A stretch of 64,000 bases of DNA from Alligator mississippiensis (lineage: Eukaryota > Chordata > Crocodylia > Alligatoridae), in assembly GCF_030867095.1 (NCBI RefSeq), contig NC_081832.1, positions 60,435,444-60,499,443 on the forward strand. The letters run 5' to 3'. The notes beneath the pieces were generated by a model. It was not told the DNA's origin and did not search any database. It saw only the letters and a program-made list of their open reading frames with translations. The position numbers and the translations under genes are program-made. Of the stretch, positions 11,701 through 23,700 are shown piece after piece. The number at the start of each line of letters is the position of its first letter. Within the stretch, counting starts at the first letter, position 1.

Positions 11701-14700
11701 TCCTTTTCAAGCATAGTCTGGTGTCATCTCCCCTTTAGTCAACTACCTGAATTCTTATACTAATCATCTTCAGCTTAACTCATTAGCCCATGTGGTACAT
11801 CCATTACTAAAGAAGAACTGATAATCCAGGTGCTTGGTATTAGTCAGAAAAATTATAGGCTAGAGCAGTGTAAGCTACTCACACAACATAAGAGCACAAA
11901 TTGTATGTGACATTCCAAGCAGTGATGATAAATCCCCACACTTAAGTGGTGCTGAGTGTCAAGTTTGTCTTTCTTTCCGGTGTTTCCAAGTATGTAGTCT
12001 GAGAGGCAGTGCAGTTCTGCTTTTGTACACGAAGTCTATGATTCTGCTTTTTAAGCTGACTTAACTTGATACCAGCAACTTGTGACAGCAGCTTTTTCTG
12101 CACATGTGTACTTTGATATAAGATAAATCTTTATATCTCAGAAATCCAACAAGGCTATTTCCTGCTTCAGGTTTTATGTGGACAGGCTAAAACTATATTA
12201 GATGTGGCCTGCTACTACAGCTGTGTTAGTTGGGGATCGTAGCTCTGTGCTTCTGATGGACTGAATAGTTGTCAATTATAACAGCAAAATTACCCTTCTC
12301 CTTCCCTTCCTTTCCTTCCTCCCCCACAGCATTTCTTATTTCCTTTCATGAGTCCATGATGCCAGTGCAGGATCCGGCTTAGCCAGAATAATGGTCTGTT
12401 TTGCCACTTTGCCATTACAAGGATACCAGAGCACTAAGTGCTCTTTGTGTATATGTGACCATGGTTATGAACTCTAGTGTGGCTGTTCTTGGGATGTTTG
12501 CCTGAAAATTGGGTGTCCTTTATTTGCTGTTCTGGAGCTTTAAATAATTTCTGTGCTCTACGTTTTGGCTGACCTTGTAGATTTGCAAGCAGTTTCATGG
12601 TTTTTGGGGGTTTTTTTAAACTGCTTCCTGTTACTAACTTATGAGGTTATACATAAACATTTTGTACACAGTCATTTGTGGTACAACTCGAGGCTGTTGG
12701 ATTGTTGCCAGCAAGTCCTTACCTAATGTATTAACTTCTTATTTGAAACTGAACTATTAATTGCTGTTTTGTGCAACAGTTAGTATGGCACAGCCCAAAA
12801 ATCACTCCTACACTCTTCCTAGCTTTTGAGTTGACATAGAAAATGTAGGTGTCTATTGAGTTATATACCAGTACTTGTCTTCCATCTTCTTTTCTCTCTC
12901 TGCTCAATGTTATATAGAAGATTGATCTGTTTTGAAAAGTAAAATTGATTATAAGGACAGAGCAATATTAGTTTGTAGCATACTTGCTGAGGTGATGGCC
13001 TGGTTTCTTAGGCTGTTCTGAATTTTGCTGCTGACCATGTTCTTAATGCGTACATTTTTCAGGGTGTCAGAATATACATGTTAAACTAATTCTCCCAAAG
13101 CATATTATACACAGAGGATAATGCTTTTAGGCTAACTAGCGTATCTATGACCTAGTTCTAGTGGCCTCAAAACTTACTTGATTTTTTTCAAAGTTAGCCA
13201 TTAAAGCAGGGACAGGAATTATTTTGGGCAGAGGGCCACTTACTGAGTTTTGGCAAGCCATTGAGGGTCGCTTGACAGTCAGCCAGGGGCAGATATTTAT
13301 TTTCTAAATTTTTTAGAGGGCCTGCGGGCCAGATAGAATGGCCTGGTGGGCCACATTTTGCCCACCCCAGCATTAAAGGTATAAAAAAATATATGTTTGA
13401 GTAAACTTTGACATGAGTCATGTGACTTGTCAGCATGCTTACCTGACCATACGGGTTTTGGAATTCAAATAGTTTCTTGTACAACAGTGTCATGTGACTC
13501 GGTTGCCCAGCATAGTAACATTTGCTACAAACAGGTTCCTGGGTTCTGCTTCATGGACCTTGGTGCACACATGATTTTCACTTTTACAAATGTCACAAGC
13601 CTAAGCCAGATTTTATCAAGCAATTTTTAAAAAGTCATTGCTTCACAATCTAATACAACCAGCAAGTTTCGTATTGCTCAGCATTTTAATTTAATATAAA
13701 TTATTTGGCTGATTTAGAGCAGGGGTTATAAACAATTTGGGTATAAGCAAATCTGCAACACTGTTGCAGATCTGCTGTATCTGGCCTTCAGCATTCAAGG
13801 CCCTCTCAATTGACCTGTCAGTTTTCTCATCTGTGTGAACCAGGAATACATAAACATGCCCTGCAAGTCAACCATTTTATTCTAGCCATAAAATGGCAGT
13901 CTCAAATTAGTTGTTGATTTTGATGCTGCCTGTTCTTGAAGTAATCTCTGAACTCTTTGCACTGTAGTCCATTTGCTAGAATATTATAAATTCTTACTAG
14001 GGCACTTTTAGATCTGAGAAAGGTTGAAAGCTAATATATAAATAATTAGCTTTCAGTCTCTTTCTCTCTCTGTCTCTCACGTGTGTATAAACACCCCACA
14101 AAAAACCGCATACACATGCAAAGTGAGCTCTTGCTGTGGGAATGTATATCCTTTTTAAGCCACAAAACCAAAATTCCTTTCTGGGAATCTTGTGCGCTTG
14201 TGAGATGTAGATTGGTAATCCTCATGGTTTAAAAAAATATATAAATCCTAGTTCAGGGAGTTCAGGTGATTGGCATGTCCTGCTGTTCACAAATCATATC
14301 CATTTGGGGAGGATTGAAAAACTAAACACCAAACTAACAGCTGAAAAAAATATTAATCTTTGTTTTGGGATGTGCTGGGAGTAAGAAATGTATTCATGCA
14401 TTTAAGTGAATTTAAGTCTGAAAGGCCAGCAGTTGGTCTGTAGCATAAGAAGTTTGGACGAATTTGTAATCTGAGCTTGTAGCATCTGGTTGCTGGTTAG
14501 AAAGTTACAGTTCTATAAAGATCTATTTTGGGGCTGAGTTGGTGGTAATGTACCCCTGAACTCATGATTGTTACAGTGGTGGACCTTTGAATGAAAGGTA
14601 ATCTGGCATGATGTAATTTTGCTGCCCTGATTTGTGGCAGAAGTGTGTTATGTAAGTAGGTGCTCACTTTTTTTATAAAAATCTATAGTGAATTGAAAAT

Positions 14701-17700
14701 GCTATTGCATTTGATTTTTGCTTATGTCTGTACACCTGCATACCAGCTAAGGTTGCTAACATGAATATTCAAGCATGGAGTAGGCTACATGATGCACCTT
14801 TTTGTATGGGAAATCCATTTTCCAGAGGGGTTTTCTTGTGAAAGCCCGGATTCTATAATTTTTCATTCCTGACCTTTTTAGGAGTAACAATCGCCAAACA
14901 AACCTTGAATCGTCAAGATGTAGCTTCCTTTTAATCCATGTTCTTGAAATGTTCTAGTTTTGATTTGTAGTGTTTAGCAAAACAAAGAGAGCACAGAATT
15001 TATTCAAATCTTTGTCACCCCATCTAATGACTGAAGATAAATGAACAAATAGAACTATTTCTTCAACATGATGTGCCAATGAAGAAATTTTAAAGGGCAG
15101 TTTAAATATAAGATTGAGAATACAATATTTTCCAATTTAAAATTCCTCTAACTCTTAGTCAGTCTTGCTCTTTGGAATATTTATTCTCAATGGCAAGTCT
15201 GTTAAGCCATGAATAATACTAACATCTCTTATTTTAAGGCTGGTTATGTTGACCTGATTTATTGTGTAATACCTTTATCTGAAACTGTATGTGGGCTATC
15301 TTCTACATTTAAAAGATATATAAATATATTTTTGAATATACAGGGTGTTTATAAAGTCCTTGTGCAAATTTAAATTTTAATAACTTTAGACGTACACAAT
15401 GGAAACGAACTAAATGGCAATTGAAAGCAGAATTCATTAAGTTTTAATGCAATAAAGCTCAGAGTTCTAGACTTCAACATAATGGCTGTCTTTTGTGATA
15501 TGTTGTCCAATCTAATTTTTCCAACTCACTTTGGAAGTTATTTTCATTTTCAGTTATGGGGTCTGAAATAAAATGAATATGCTTACATTATGCTAAAAAC
15601 TTAATGAATTTTGCTTTCAACGACTGTTTACAGTTTGCTTCTAACATGTGTACATCCAAAGTTTTTAATTTAAAGTTGCACAAGGGCTTTATAAACACCC
15701 TGTATATATATTTTTTGGTCTCTCTTTTTCCCCCCCCCCCCCCCCCCCCTTTTTAATGTACATATTTTTTGGTCTAGAATGACAGCATATGATCCAGAAG
15801 AGAGATGATCCAGGGTAGCTAGCCAAAGTGTAGTGATTTTTTTGGGAGAGGTGGCCAAGGGAGAACACAAAGCTTTAACACATTCTAAGCTCCAATGGTA
15901 GTAGTCTCAGAAAGGAACTATTCTACTTCATTCTGTTTTAAAATAATCTATTTTGAAACTAGCAGAATCTTTCACCATAAAGTAATTTTAATAATTTATT
16001 GATCCTGCTGAAATATATGCAGTTATTCCAGTTAAGGTTGGCCTTTTTTGAGGGGAGAAACCTCTATTTTATAGATGTGTGAAAACATGGCTATATTTAG
16101 CATTTACTTTGTTCAGTCTTAACTGATATTTATAAAGCTCATCTGGTCAGAAGCGAGATAAAGCTGTCAGGATGTATTGAGGAAAAGGTTTATTTAAACG
16201 AAGTGTGTGCACACACATGGACACGTAAAGAATCCTTAAATGGTATTTGTTCAGAGTTGTCTGTTCAAAGCTGATTCACGTCTGTACGTCATGCGTTCAC
16301 TTTTCCTTATAATCTAAAGCCCTTTGGTTTTAAAGCAGTGTTGGTTATACCTCTTTGACACACAACTTTGTTCTTAAGATAAATATTAAAAGGTCTGCAA
16401 AGTTAGACACATTCATTCAGAATTTTTTCAGTTTTAAATGTTAAACTGCACCATTTTGATTTTTTTTAAGGTAGGTTAAATAAAATGTAATCCAAACTGT
16501 AAGGTGTTCCAAATGGAAAAAAAATTCTTTAACAAGGAGCCCAGAACTTGTAGGCACAGTCGAAAGGTGAAAGTGCTCTTATAAGTGCTTACTGGCACCA
16601 GAACGGAGGTCTAGGAAGACCTGTGTTTCCCCTGCTGGCACTTGGGCACTGTGTAAGAGTAGAGCTATTGGCAGAGGGGCAAGGCAAAGACTAGGACATG
16701 GACATGTGGAAGGGGCCAAGAACTGATGATACTTTTAGAACTGGCAGTAGTCTTGCAAGTATTGCCAGATGCAGTGCCACTTGGATTATACGGATGGTTA
16801 AAATATGCTCAGGCATATTCTACTGAATTTAACATCCCTGCACTAGTCCATTTATGAGAATAGAGACATGGTAGGATAGCTGCTCATTAAGCGAGCACCA
16901 TCCTTAATGGTCACTGAATGAGGGAGGAATGCTGAGGAAATGGCATGTAACCATGTAATTAGGCTGTCATGCGTATTGCACACTTGACCTTAATTCTGGT
17001 GTTTTCTAACTTCCAAGAGCTTGACTTGGCAGCATCAGCACTAGAAAAAAATGTAATCTTTTTGCACAGATTTTTCCTAGGCTGTTTATGGAATGCTGAC
17101 TCTGGGTTAGACTCCCTTAACAGCACAGATTTTTACTGAGCTGAAATTATGGCAGTAGGAGGTGATTGTGTTCAGCTAATAAGCTTCACATCCCCTTGAT
17201 AACTGAGAAATGTTGATGCTGGACTCCTGTGCCTTGTCACAGGTGCTAAAGGGAGTTTTTACTTCAGTCATTTCTGGCTTTTTCTGCCTGTCCTCATCTC
17301 AATCTTTGCTAGTTGGGCTGTTCTTCCATGCCTCCTGAGTGCTAATAGAGAAGCACTTTCTTGGGTCTTGGTTCTTGCCCCAGGTGCCACAGATTACTTT
17401 AAAAAAAAAAAAAAAAAAAGTCTTTCAGGAAAGGTCCTCTACAGCCTGTGGGTGGTATCAGCTTGCCCATAAAGTCAGTCTTTTGAGATTTTTAGCTGCC
17501 ATATCAAGTAGTAACATACATCAAAGAGTCATAACTTCACCTGATTTTATAATTGCTTAAACATTGTTTCATGGGACCTGTTTGCACTGAAAGTCTTAAA
17601 ATGGAAAGTGTTGGGCAGCATAATTATTATAGATAGCTCTGGCAGCAGTGCCTGTACAGTAAATGGAACATGGTGCCATTTTAAAGGGCAGTTGAACATG

Positions 17701-20700
17701 AAGATACTCATTTTGGTATTAAAAGAGCCTGCAGAAGTGAAAGCAAAGGCAAAATATTTTTATATACTTCAGAGAATGGAGTGTCAAAATCTGTAGGGCC
17801 CTGCATCAGCTTATTCTACCTGATTTTATTGCAAGCAAGTTTGTCCTGAAAGTGACTCTCAAAATATCTTAATAGTAACCTTGTAGAAACTTAAAGGTGT
17901 TAACCTAATGATTCCAGTTTATTTTTTAAAAAGTGTTGAATGCTAATTTCTTTCTAGATGGTCTTCATAAGATGGCTATTCAGAGCTGGCTTAAAAATCT
18001 CCTTTCTACAGTGTGTCTGTCTTTAAAATGCCTGTTTATATAGTTGTTACATGGTTAAACCAGGGGTTGGCAATGTTTTTGGCCAGTGCCAAAAGCATCC
18101 CAACCTTGGTTGGTGTGCCAGAAGCGGATGGTGGTGGAACTGGGAAGGGCCTGATCCTTGTTATGGCAGTGCAGCTGCAGTCCCTACCCCACTGTCTGCC
18201 CGAAGGCACATGTGTACCCACTGCCATCAACGAGCCGGACAGCAATGGAGCAGCTTGCTGCTGCCTCCCCACCGCCTGCTGCCAGTAGCTTGGGCTCCAT
18301 GGCAGTCAGTAGGGGCCTTCCTGGAGCCAGGGCTGGCTGTGGCAGGCAGTCAGGATGTGCAAGCTGCTGCATCAAGGTCTCTGGAGCCCCGGCTTGGCTT
18401 GTTGCTGGTGGTAGGTGCACGTGTGCCTTGGGGTGGACATCTGACTTGCTGTGAGGGGCTCGATCCTTGTTGTGACAGCACAACTGTGGCTTCTTCCCCC
18501 GCTGTCCACCCCAAAGCGCACGTGTACCCACTACCAGCAGCAAGCCAGGCCAGGAGTCCATAGACATTGGCCTCCTGGCCACCTGCCACAGCCAGCCTAG
18601 GCTCTGGGCAGGCCTTGGCTGTCTGCCATGGAGCCTGGGTTGCTCAGCCAGTGTTGGAGAGGCTACAAGCTGCTGTACTGAAATCTGGAGAGCCCTGGAC
18701 CAGCTTGTTGCTGGCAGTGGGTGTACATGCACCTCTCCCACAGATGGAGTGGGAGCTGTGAGGGGCCCTAGCCTTGTTCTGGCAGCACGACCTCGGTCCC
18801 TTCCCCACTGTGCCCCAAAGCATGCATGCTAAGCAAAATGCTGTCATGTGCTGTGGGTTGCTGACCCCTGGGCTAAACATTAAAAAAAATAAATAAATAA
18901 AAAAAATTAAAGTTCATCTTCAAATAATGAAGAATAGATAGATTTAGACCAGAGTGCTCTTCTTAATGTCATTTGAGTAAATTAACTGTGAACTTGCTCC
19001 ATTCTAAACAGTGTCGTTTCTGTGTGTCTGAGTAAACCTTGCCACAGGTATAGAGGAGTCTGCATAGTGCTATAGGAGGATCTTTCTGCCACAAGCCAGG
19101 TAGTAGTTCAGTACTGATTGGAATATTCAGTAATTCTTGCATTGATCCCAGATAACTTTAGCTGAGGTTTTTTTTTTTTTTTTAATAAGTCATCAAATCT
19201 TGATTTAGACATCATCCAGTGATGGAAAATAAATAAATAGAATATTTCAGTTTGCCTCGCTGTTATAATTCATGTTCTGTTTGAAATTTGAGTCTATTTC
19301 CAACCAGCTTAAAAACTTCAGTTTAGATGAGAACAACAAGAATGATTCAAGGTCAGGAAAAAAGGGCCTCTCAGTAAGACTTGACAAGTATAACAATTTA
19401 TGGAAGAAAAAGTTATGAAGTGATCAATTGGCATTTTAGAAAGTATACAGAGGTAGATGTGTTAAAGGCTCTTTAGGGAATACATAAAATTCAGGTGGTT
19501 GGTCTTGTTAGGGACAACATAACTGACCAGAAATGGTTTCACCGATTGTGCTCTTGCCTCTAACTCTCATAAGACGTATTTGTTTTTTACAAAGTATGAT
19601 GTAGGCACCTGCCATCAGCCTATCCCATTTTGAGGTATGTTCAACTGCTTGTCCACTGCACCTAGTGTATTATTGAGTCACTACTTCCAACAATATAGAC
19701 CATATTCCAGTATATTGAATTTAAAAAGACACTGAAAGCAGAAGCAGCTACATGAACAGCAGGTTAAAACTTTGTGTATTAGCAATTCTCAGTGTAAATA
19801 AAGCATTTATTCATTCCAGTTAACTCAGCATGTCAGTATAGCCAGAATGCTTTGTTTTTAGGGCATTTCATGCAATTAAAGTGCTTAAAATGCTTTAAAG
19901 GAAACGCAGCTAATCGGGTAGGATACCTTGTTAGTGATGAGGGGATGGCAGTCATTCAACTTGATTAGCAAGTACTTTTATCTTCTAAATGGCTAGACTT
20001 CTCCTGAAGTCCACTCCTAAAGTAGAAATGTCCACTATGGTCTTCTAGACTCAACTATAAATAGGCTCAAATCAAAACATCATACTCGTACACATGCTAT
20101 GAAAAGGTCCGTTTTAGTTAGATACCCAAGAAGCTAAGGCTCCCTTTTTTGTTTTTTGTTTGTTTCATTCAAGTCTCTAGGCTTTGTCTGAATATCTCCT
20201 GAAGGTAACAAAAGGCATGGGTCACTGGGGCCAAGTCAAACTTGGTAAGATGAGGCACAGCCCTTTGACTTGGCTGAAAACCACTACTCTAAGCCAGTGG
20301 TCTGTGGACCCCTGGAGGTCTGCAGACTATGTCTGAGGGGTCCACAAAAGATGACTATGATGAATTAAAAGTAGGTGAATACCTATACTTACACTTCAAC
20401 AGGGTCTGCACTCCCATTTGAAATTTTTTAGGGGTCTGCAAAAGAAAGTTTGAAAAATAGTGCTTTAGAGAGCAGGCCAAATTTGGCTTGATACTTAGTT
20501 GGGCAATTAAAAGCAAGGAAGGAATTCTCTGTTCTCAGTGTAGAGGAGTTTGCACTGAGCATCAGAAAGAAAGGATTGGAGCTATTTTTTTTTTTAAGTC
20601 CTGCTGTGTAAGAAACAAGACGGTAATGTGTAGTGGCATCAAATTATACAAATATGGTAGAAGGAAAACTATGGATGGCAGGTCCTCAGTCTTAATGAAT

Positions 20701-23700
20701 ACTTCTATTTTTTTTGTTTTTGCTGCTATATCTTTTGCTCAAAATTGAAAAAGTTGATACTGCTTTGTTTTGCAAGATCCCTCTGCAGGGTAGCATAGTT
20801 TAATTATGTTTCCTCAGATTTTAAACTTCTAATAACTTCCTTTGCTCATCACATGTAGTACAACTCCTCTAGATTATTTAATCCTGTTCCTCTGTTAGAG
20901 CAGGCTGTACCTACTTAAATGTTCAAAAGTTGCTCTGATGGATACCAGTAAAAACCTGGAATCATGAGCAGAATGGGGAATGTCTAATTTCACCATATAT
21001 TTTATTGTAAACTGGTGTTTTGAATATTCATAGTCTACAGAAACCAAGCTGTACAATTCTCTCAAAAGTCTTATTTGAAGATTCTTGGTGGACAGATTGA
21101 GAACATAAGAAACAGCTGTAAGACATCTCTGAGGAGATTGCAGTTAGTCCGTTCAATTGATATTGAGTGCAAAGTACCACTGTATCAGCCAAATACAAGC
21201 TTTGTTATTCAGCTGCCTGTGGCTTGATATGGTGTTTGGAAGTGGTGCAGGGTTTTGTTAGTTTGTTTTTATTTAATTTAGAAAAATGGGGAAAATGGAA
21301 GAACAGAAAAGGACCATTCTATTGTCTCAAGTGAAAGTTGTAACCATGCAAGTGAGCTTCTTGCTCTGTTCTATGGAATCATGAGTTTTTTTGAAAGTAG
21401 GTTGACATCAGCCCAGTTTCTACAGAGCTTTTGTATTTGTGTGTCTGCAGAATACTGCTCCTGGGGCTGGAGAAGACTAGGCACCTAGCCTCAGACTGTC
21501 TGAACAGAATACCTCAGCAGTTAGCTTTTCAGTCGGTGTTTTTGCAGGGTTAACAGTAGTTGCTTAGTAAGAAGCCAGAATTAACTGCTGCTCTCTGGAA
21601 ATTGATGGCAGGAAGCACAAAATGGAGCTGATCCAATTTTAAGATCTGAACAAATTTAGTTTAATGGCAATATGATGCAATATGATCCTTATACAACATG
21701 CGCTGAAGTTAAATTACCCTCAGATCTACCAGTCTAGCTGTAAGCAGGAGCTTGCTTCTAAATACTAAGCACTCTGTAAAACTGTCCGTTTAGATAGTTA
21801 TATGAAATGGATTTGTGCCTCAACAATCTTGTTTTGTTAGTAGGAGAACGCCAGGTAAAAATGTATTCTTGAATTTCAATTGGTTGCTTCTATATTAATT
21901 CTTTAACAGCTTGAAGTTGAATATTAATGAGTGTAAGGCTCATGTTAATTGTAGACCTCTGCTTTTCAGGTGGTATGGTCAAGAAAAGGATTACAACGTT
22001 CTAGTTATGGATCTTCTCGGACCCAGCCTGGAAGACCTCTTCAACTTCTGTTCTCGCAGGTTCACGATGAAAACAGTACTTATGCTAGCAGACCAGGTAT
22101 GTATAACAAAGTTTGATTGGAAGGGAGATAAGATATTTGGTATACTGCATCATGGTTCCTCTTAAATAAGTTAAGCACTGTGCGGCTCACTGTCACATGT
22201 TTGGGTGAATATCAGGCGTGTAGAATTTTTGAAGAAAGAGGGCAGTGGTGATAGTGGTAGATTTTTTGGTAGGATGGGTCTTAAACCCTTCAGTAAAAAT
22301 GCTGAATGAATATTAATATTCTCATCAGACTGGTGATGCTTGCATTTTAACTAACAGTTATTGCTGGTAATGGGTGGGGAAAGCAATCTTCAATTTTAGT
22401 TTAATCTTATTAAATGAAGCACTGATAGGCTTCTGCTGAGCATGTGGTCAGCATCCCATCTGCCCTGCCACTGGACATTGCTATACCTACTTTTGGCTTG
22501 TCTAGTAGAAAAGCCCCAATTGAGAGGTTTTGTGTTTACTGTTATCCTGTATGGACAAATATTGGGCTGCTACCCTTTTTGCTCATTACCCAGTTCAAAC
22601 TTCTGGGTTTGAGCCTAGATACTGTAGTGATAAGGGTACTAGGAGTGACAAATCCTTTGTCTCAATTTGGGCATTAAATACTTCCATCAACATGGTATCT
22701 AAATACCTTATATGTAAAGAAGATAATTAAAGATCACTGACTTCTAATTAACTTATATAAGACACTCGTGCAGTGGTATGTTTTCCAGCAAATGACCTGA
22801 TTGTTCTGCTTTCAGTTCCTTGAAAAGAGTTAAGGGACTCTTCAGAAAAGTTGTTAGACTTGCACTGAAAATTAATCCAAGATTATCTCATTGATAGCAG
22901 AAGCAACCTGTCACTTTGCCAAATGGCCATAGAATCCCAGGCTTTTGGCCAAAAAAGTTTACAGCACATATGTTTGGAGATAAGTATCAGCTGCCCCCGT
23001 TCTTAGCTGCTTTTAGTCACTAAAAAGTACTGGCTTTAGATGGCAATCCACTTGCCTGCTTACTCAGCTAGATTTGAAATATTGTGGTAACAGCATCTTT
23101 AAATGCTGTGAAAAGAAGCTTAATTATGAGGAAACCAAAGCATATGGTATGTAGGGAGCATAAGAATGTCTTTAAATTTTTTGCACTGAAGTTGAAAGAT
23201 AGCCATTGCAGCATAATCCATTAAACTGTAGCTCTGACGGAGCATCAATACCAAGCTGTTTACTTCAGTAACACTACATAATGTATATCTACACAGCTAA
23301 GGGGGGAGGGGAGTGGTCTTCTGTAGCACATATGGGCATAGCATTGCTAGCTTTGACCTAGCTAGCATGGAGAGGTATAGGAGTAAAGAGGCTGTGGCAC
23401 AGGTTAGCATGTGCTAAAATCTGCACTTTGTCTTCACTCTTAGTATCTGGTTTAGTTGGATTAAACTAACCCACACATTCTAGCATGTGCTACAACCATA
23501 CCTTCATTTTGCTACATAGCCTTAGCCATGATGGTATTGCCCAGCAGATGGTGAAACTGGGTGGGAGAAAGCACATGTCAGATAAGACATCTGAAACTGT
23601 CCTGCTGCAAGCACTTGTGCTGTAATACTCAAAGTAACTTCCATGTAAAAGCACTATTTTTTACTTGAGTGGAGTTGGAATGGAACACTTAGAGGCTTTT

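Larger units (their letters stand above)
3280..21969 (+). other. CSNK1A1: CSNK1A1 intron 2 (18.7 kb), repeat-rich
   Basis: This is the largest intron, with donor GTAAGA and acceptor TGCTTTTCAG. It holds a MIR SINE (about 6085-6265), an antisense CR1 fragment (about 8123-8545), a 164-bp hAT element (13207-13370), a short hairpin (14025-14055), a mariner-type element (15341-15702), a 20-C tract (15730-15749), a 19-A tract (17401-17419), a composite hAT element (18061-18870) and a probable hAT relic (20295-20462). The stretches 3280-6080, 8640-13200 and 20470-21900 are AT-rich with no feature I can name. No further exon was recognised. Confidence 0.85.

Noticed and set aside
17401..17419. Poly-A run as the tail of a processed pseudogene or SINE
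   Set aside because: No element body or target duplication recognised upstream, so it is listed only as a simple repeat.
18051..18741. Several overlapping open frames of 79-185 codons on both strands
   Set aside because: They fall in the GC-rich tandem units of a hAT element, occur in many frames at once and show no recognisable domain.
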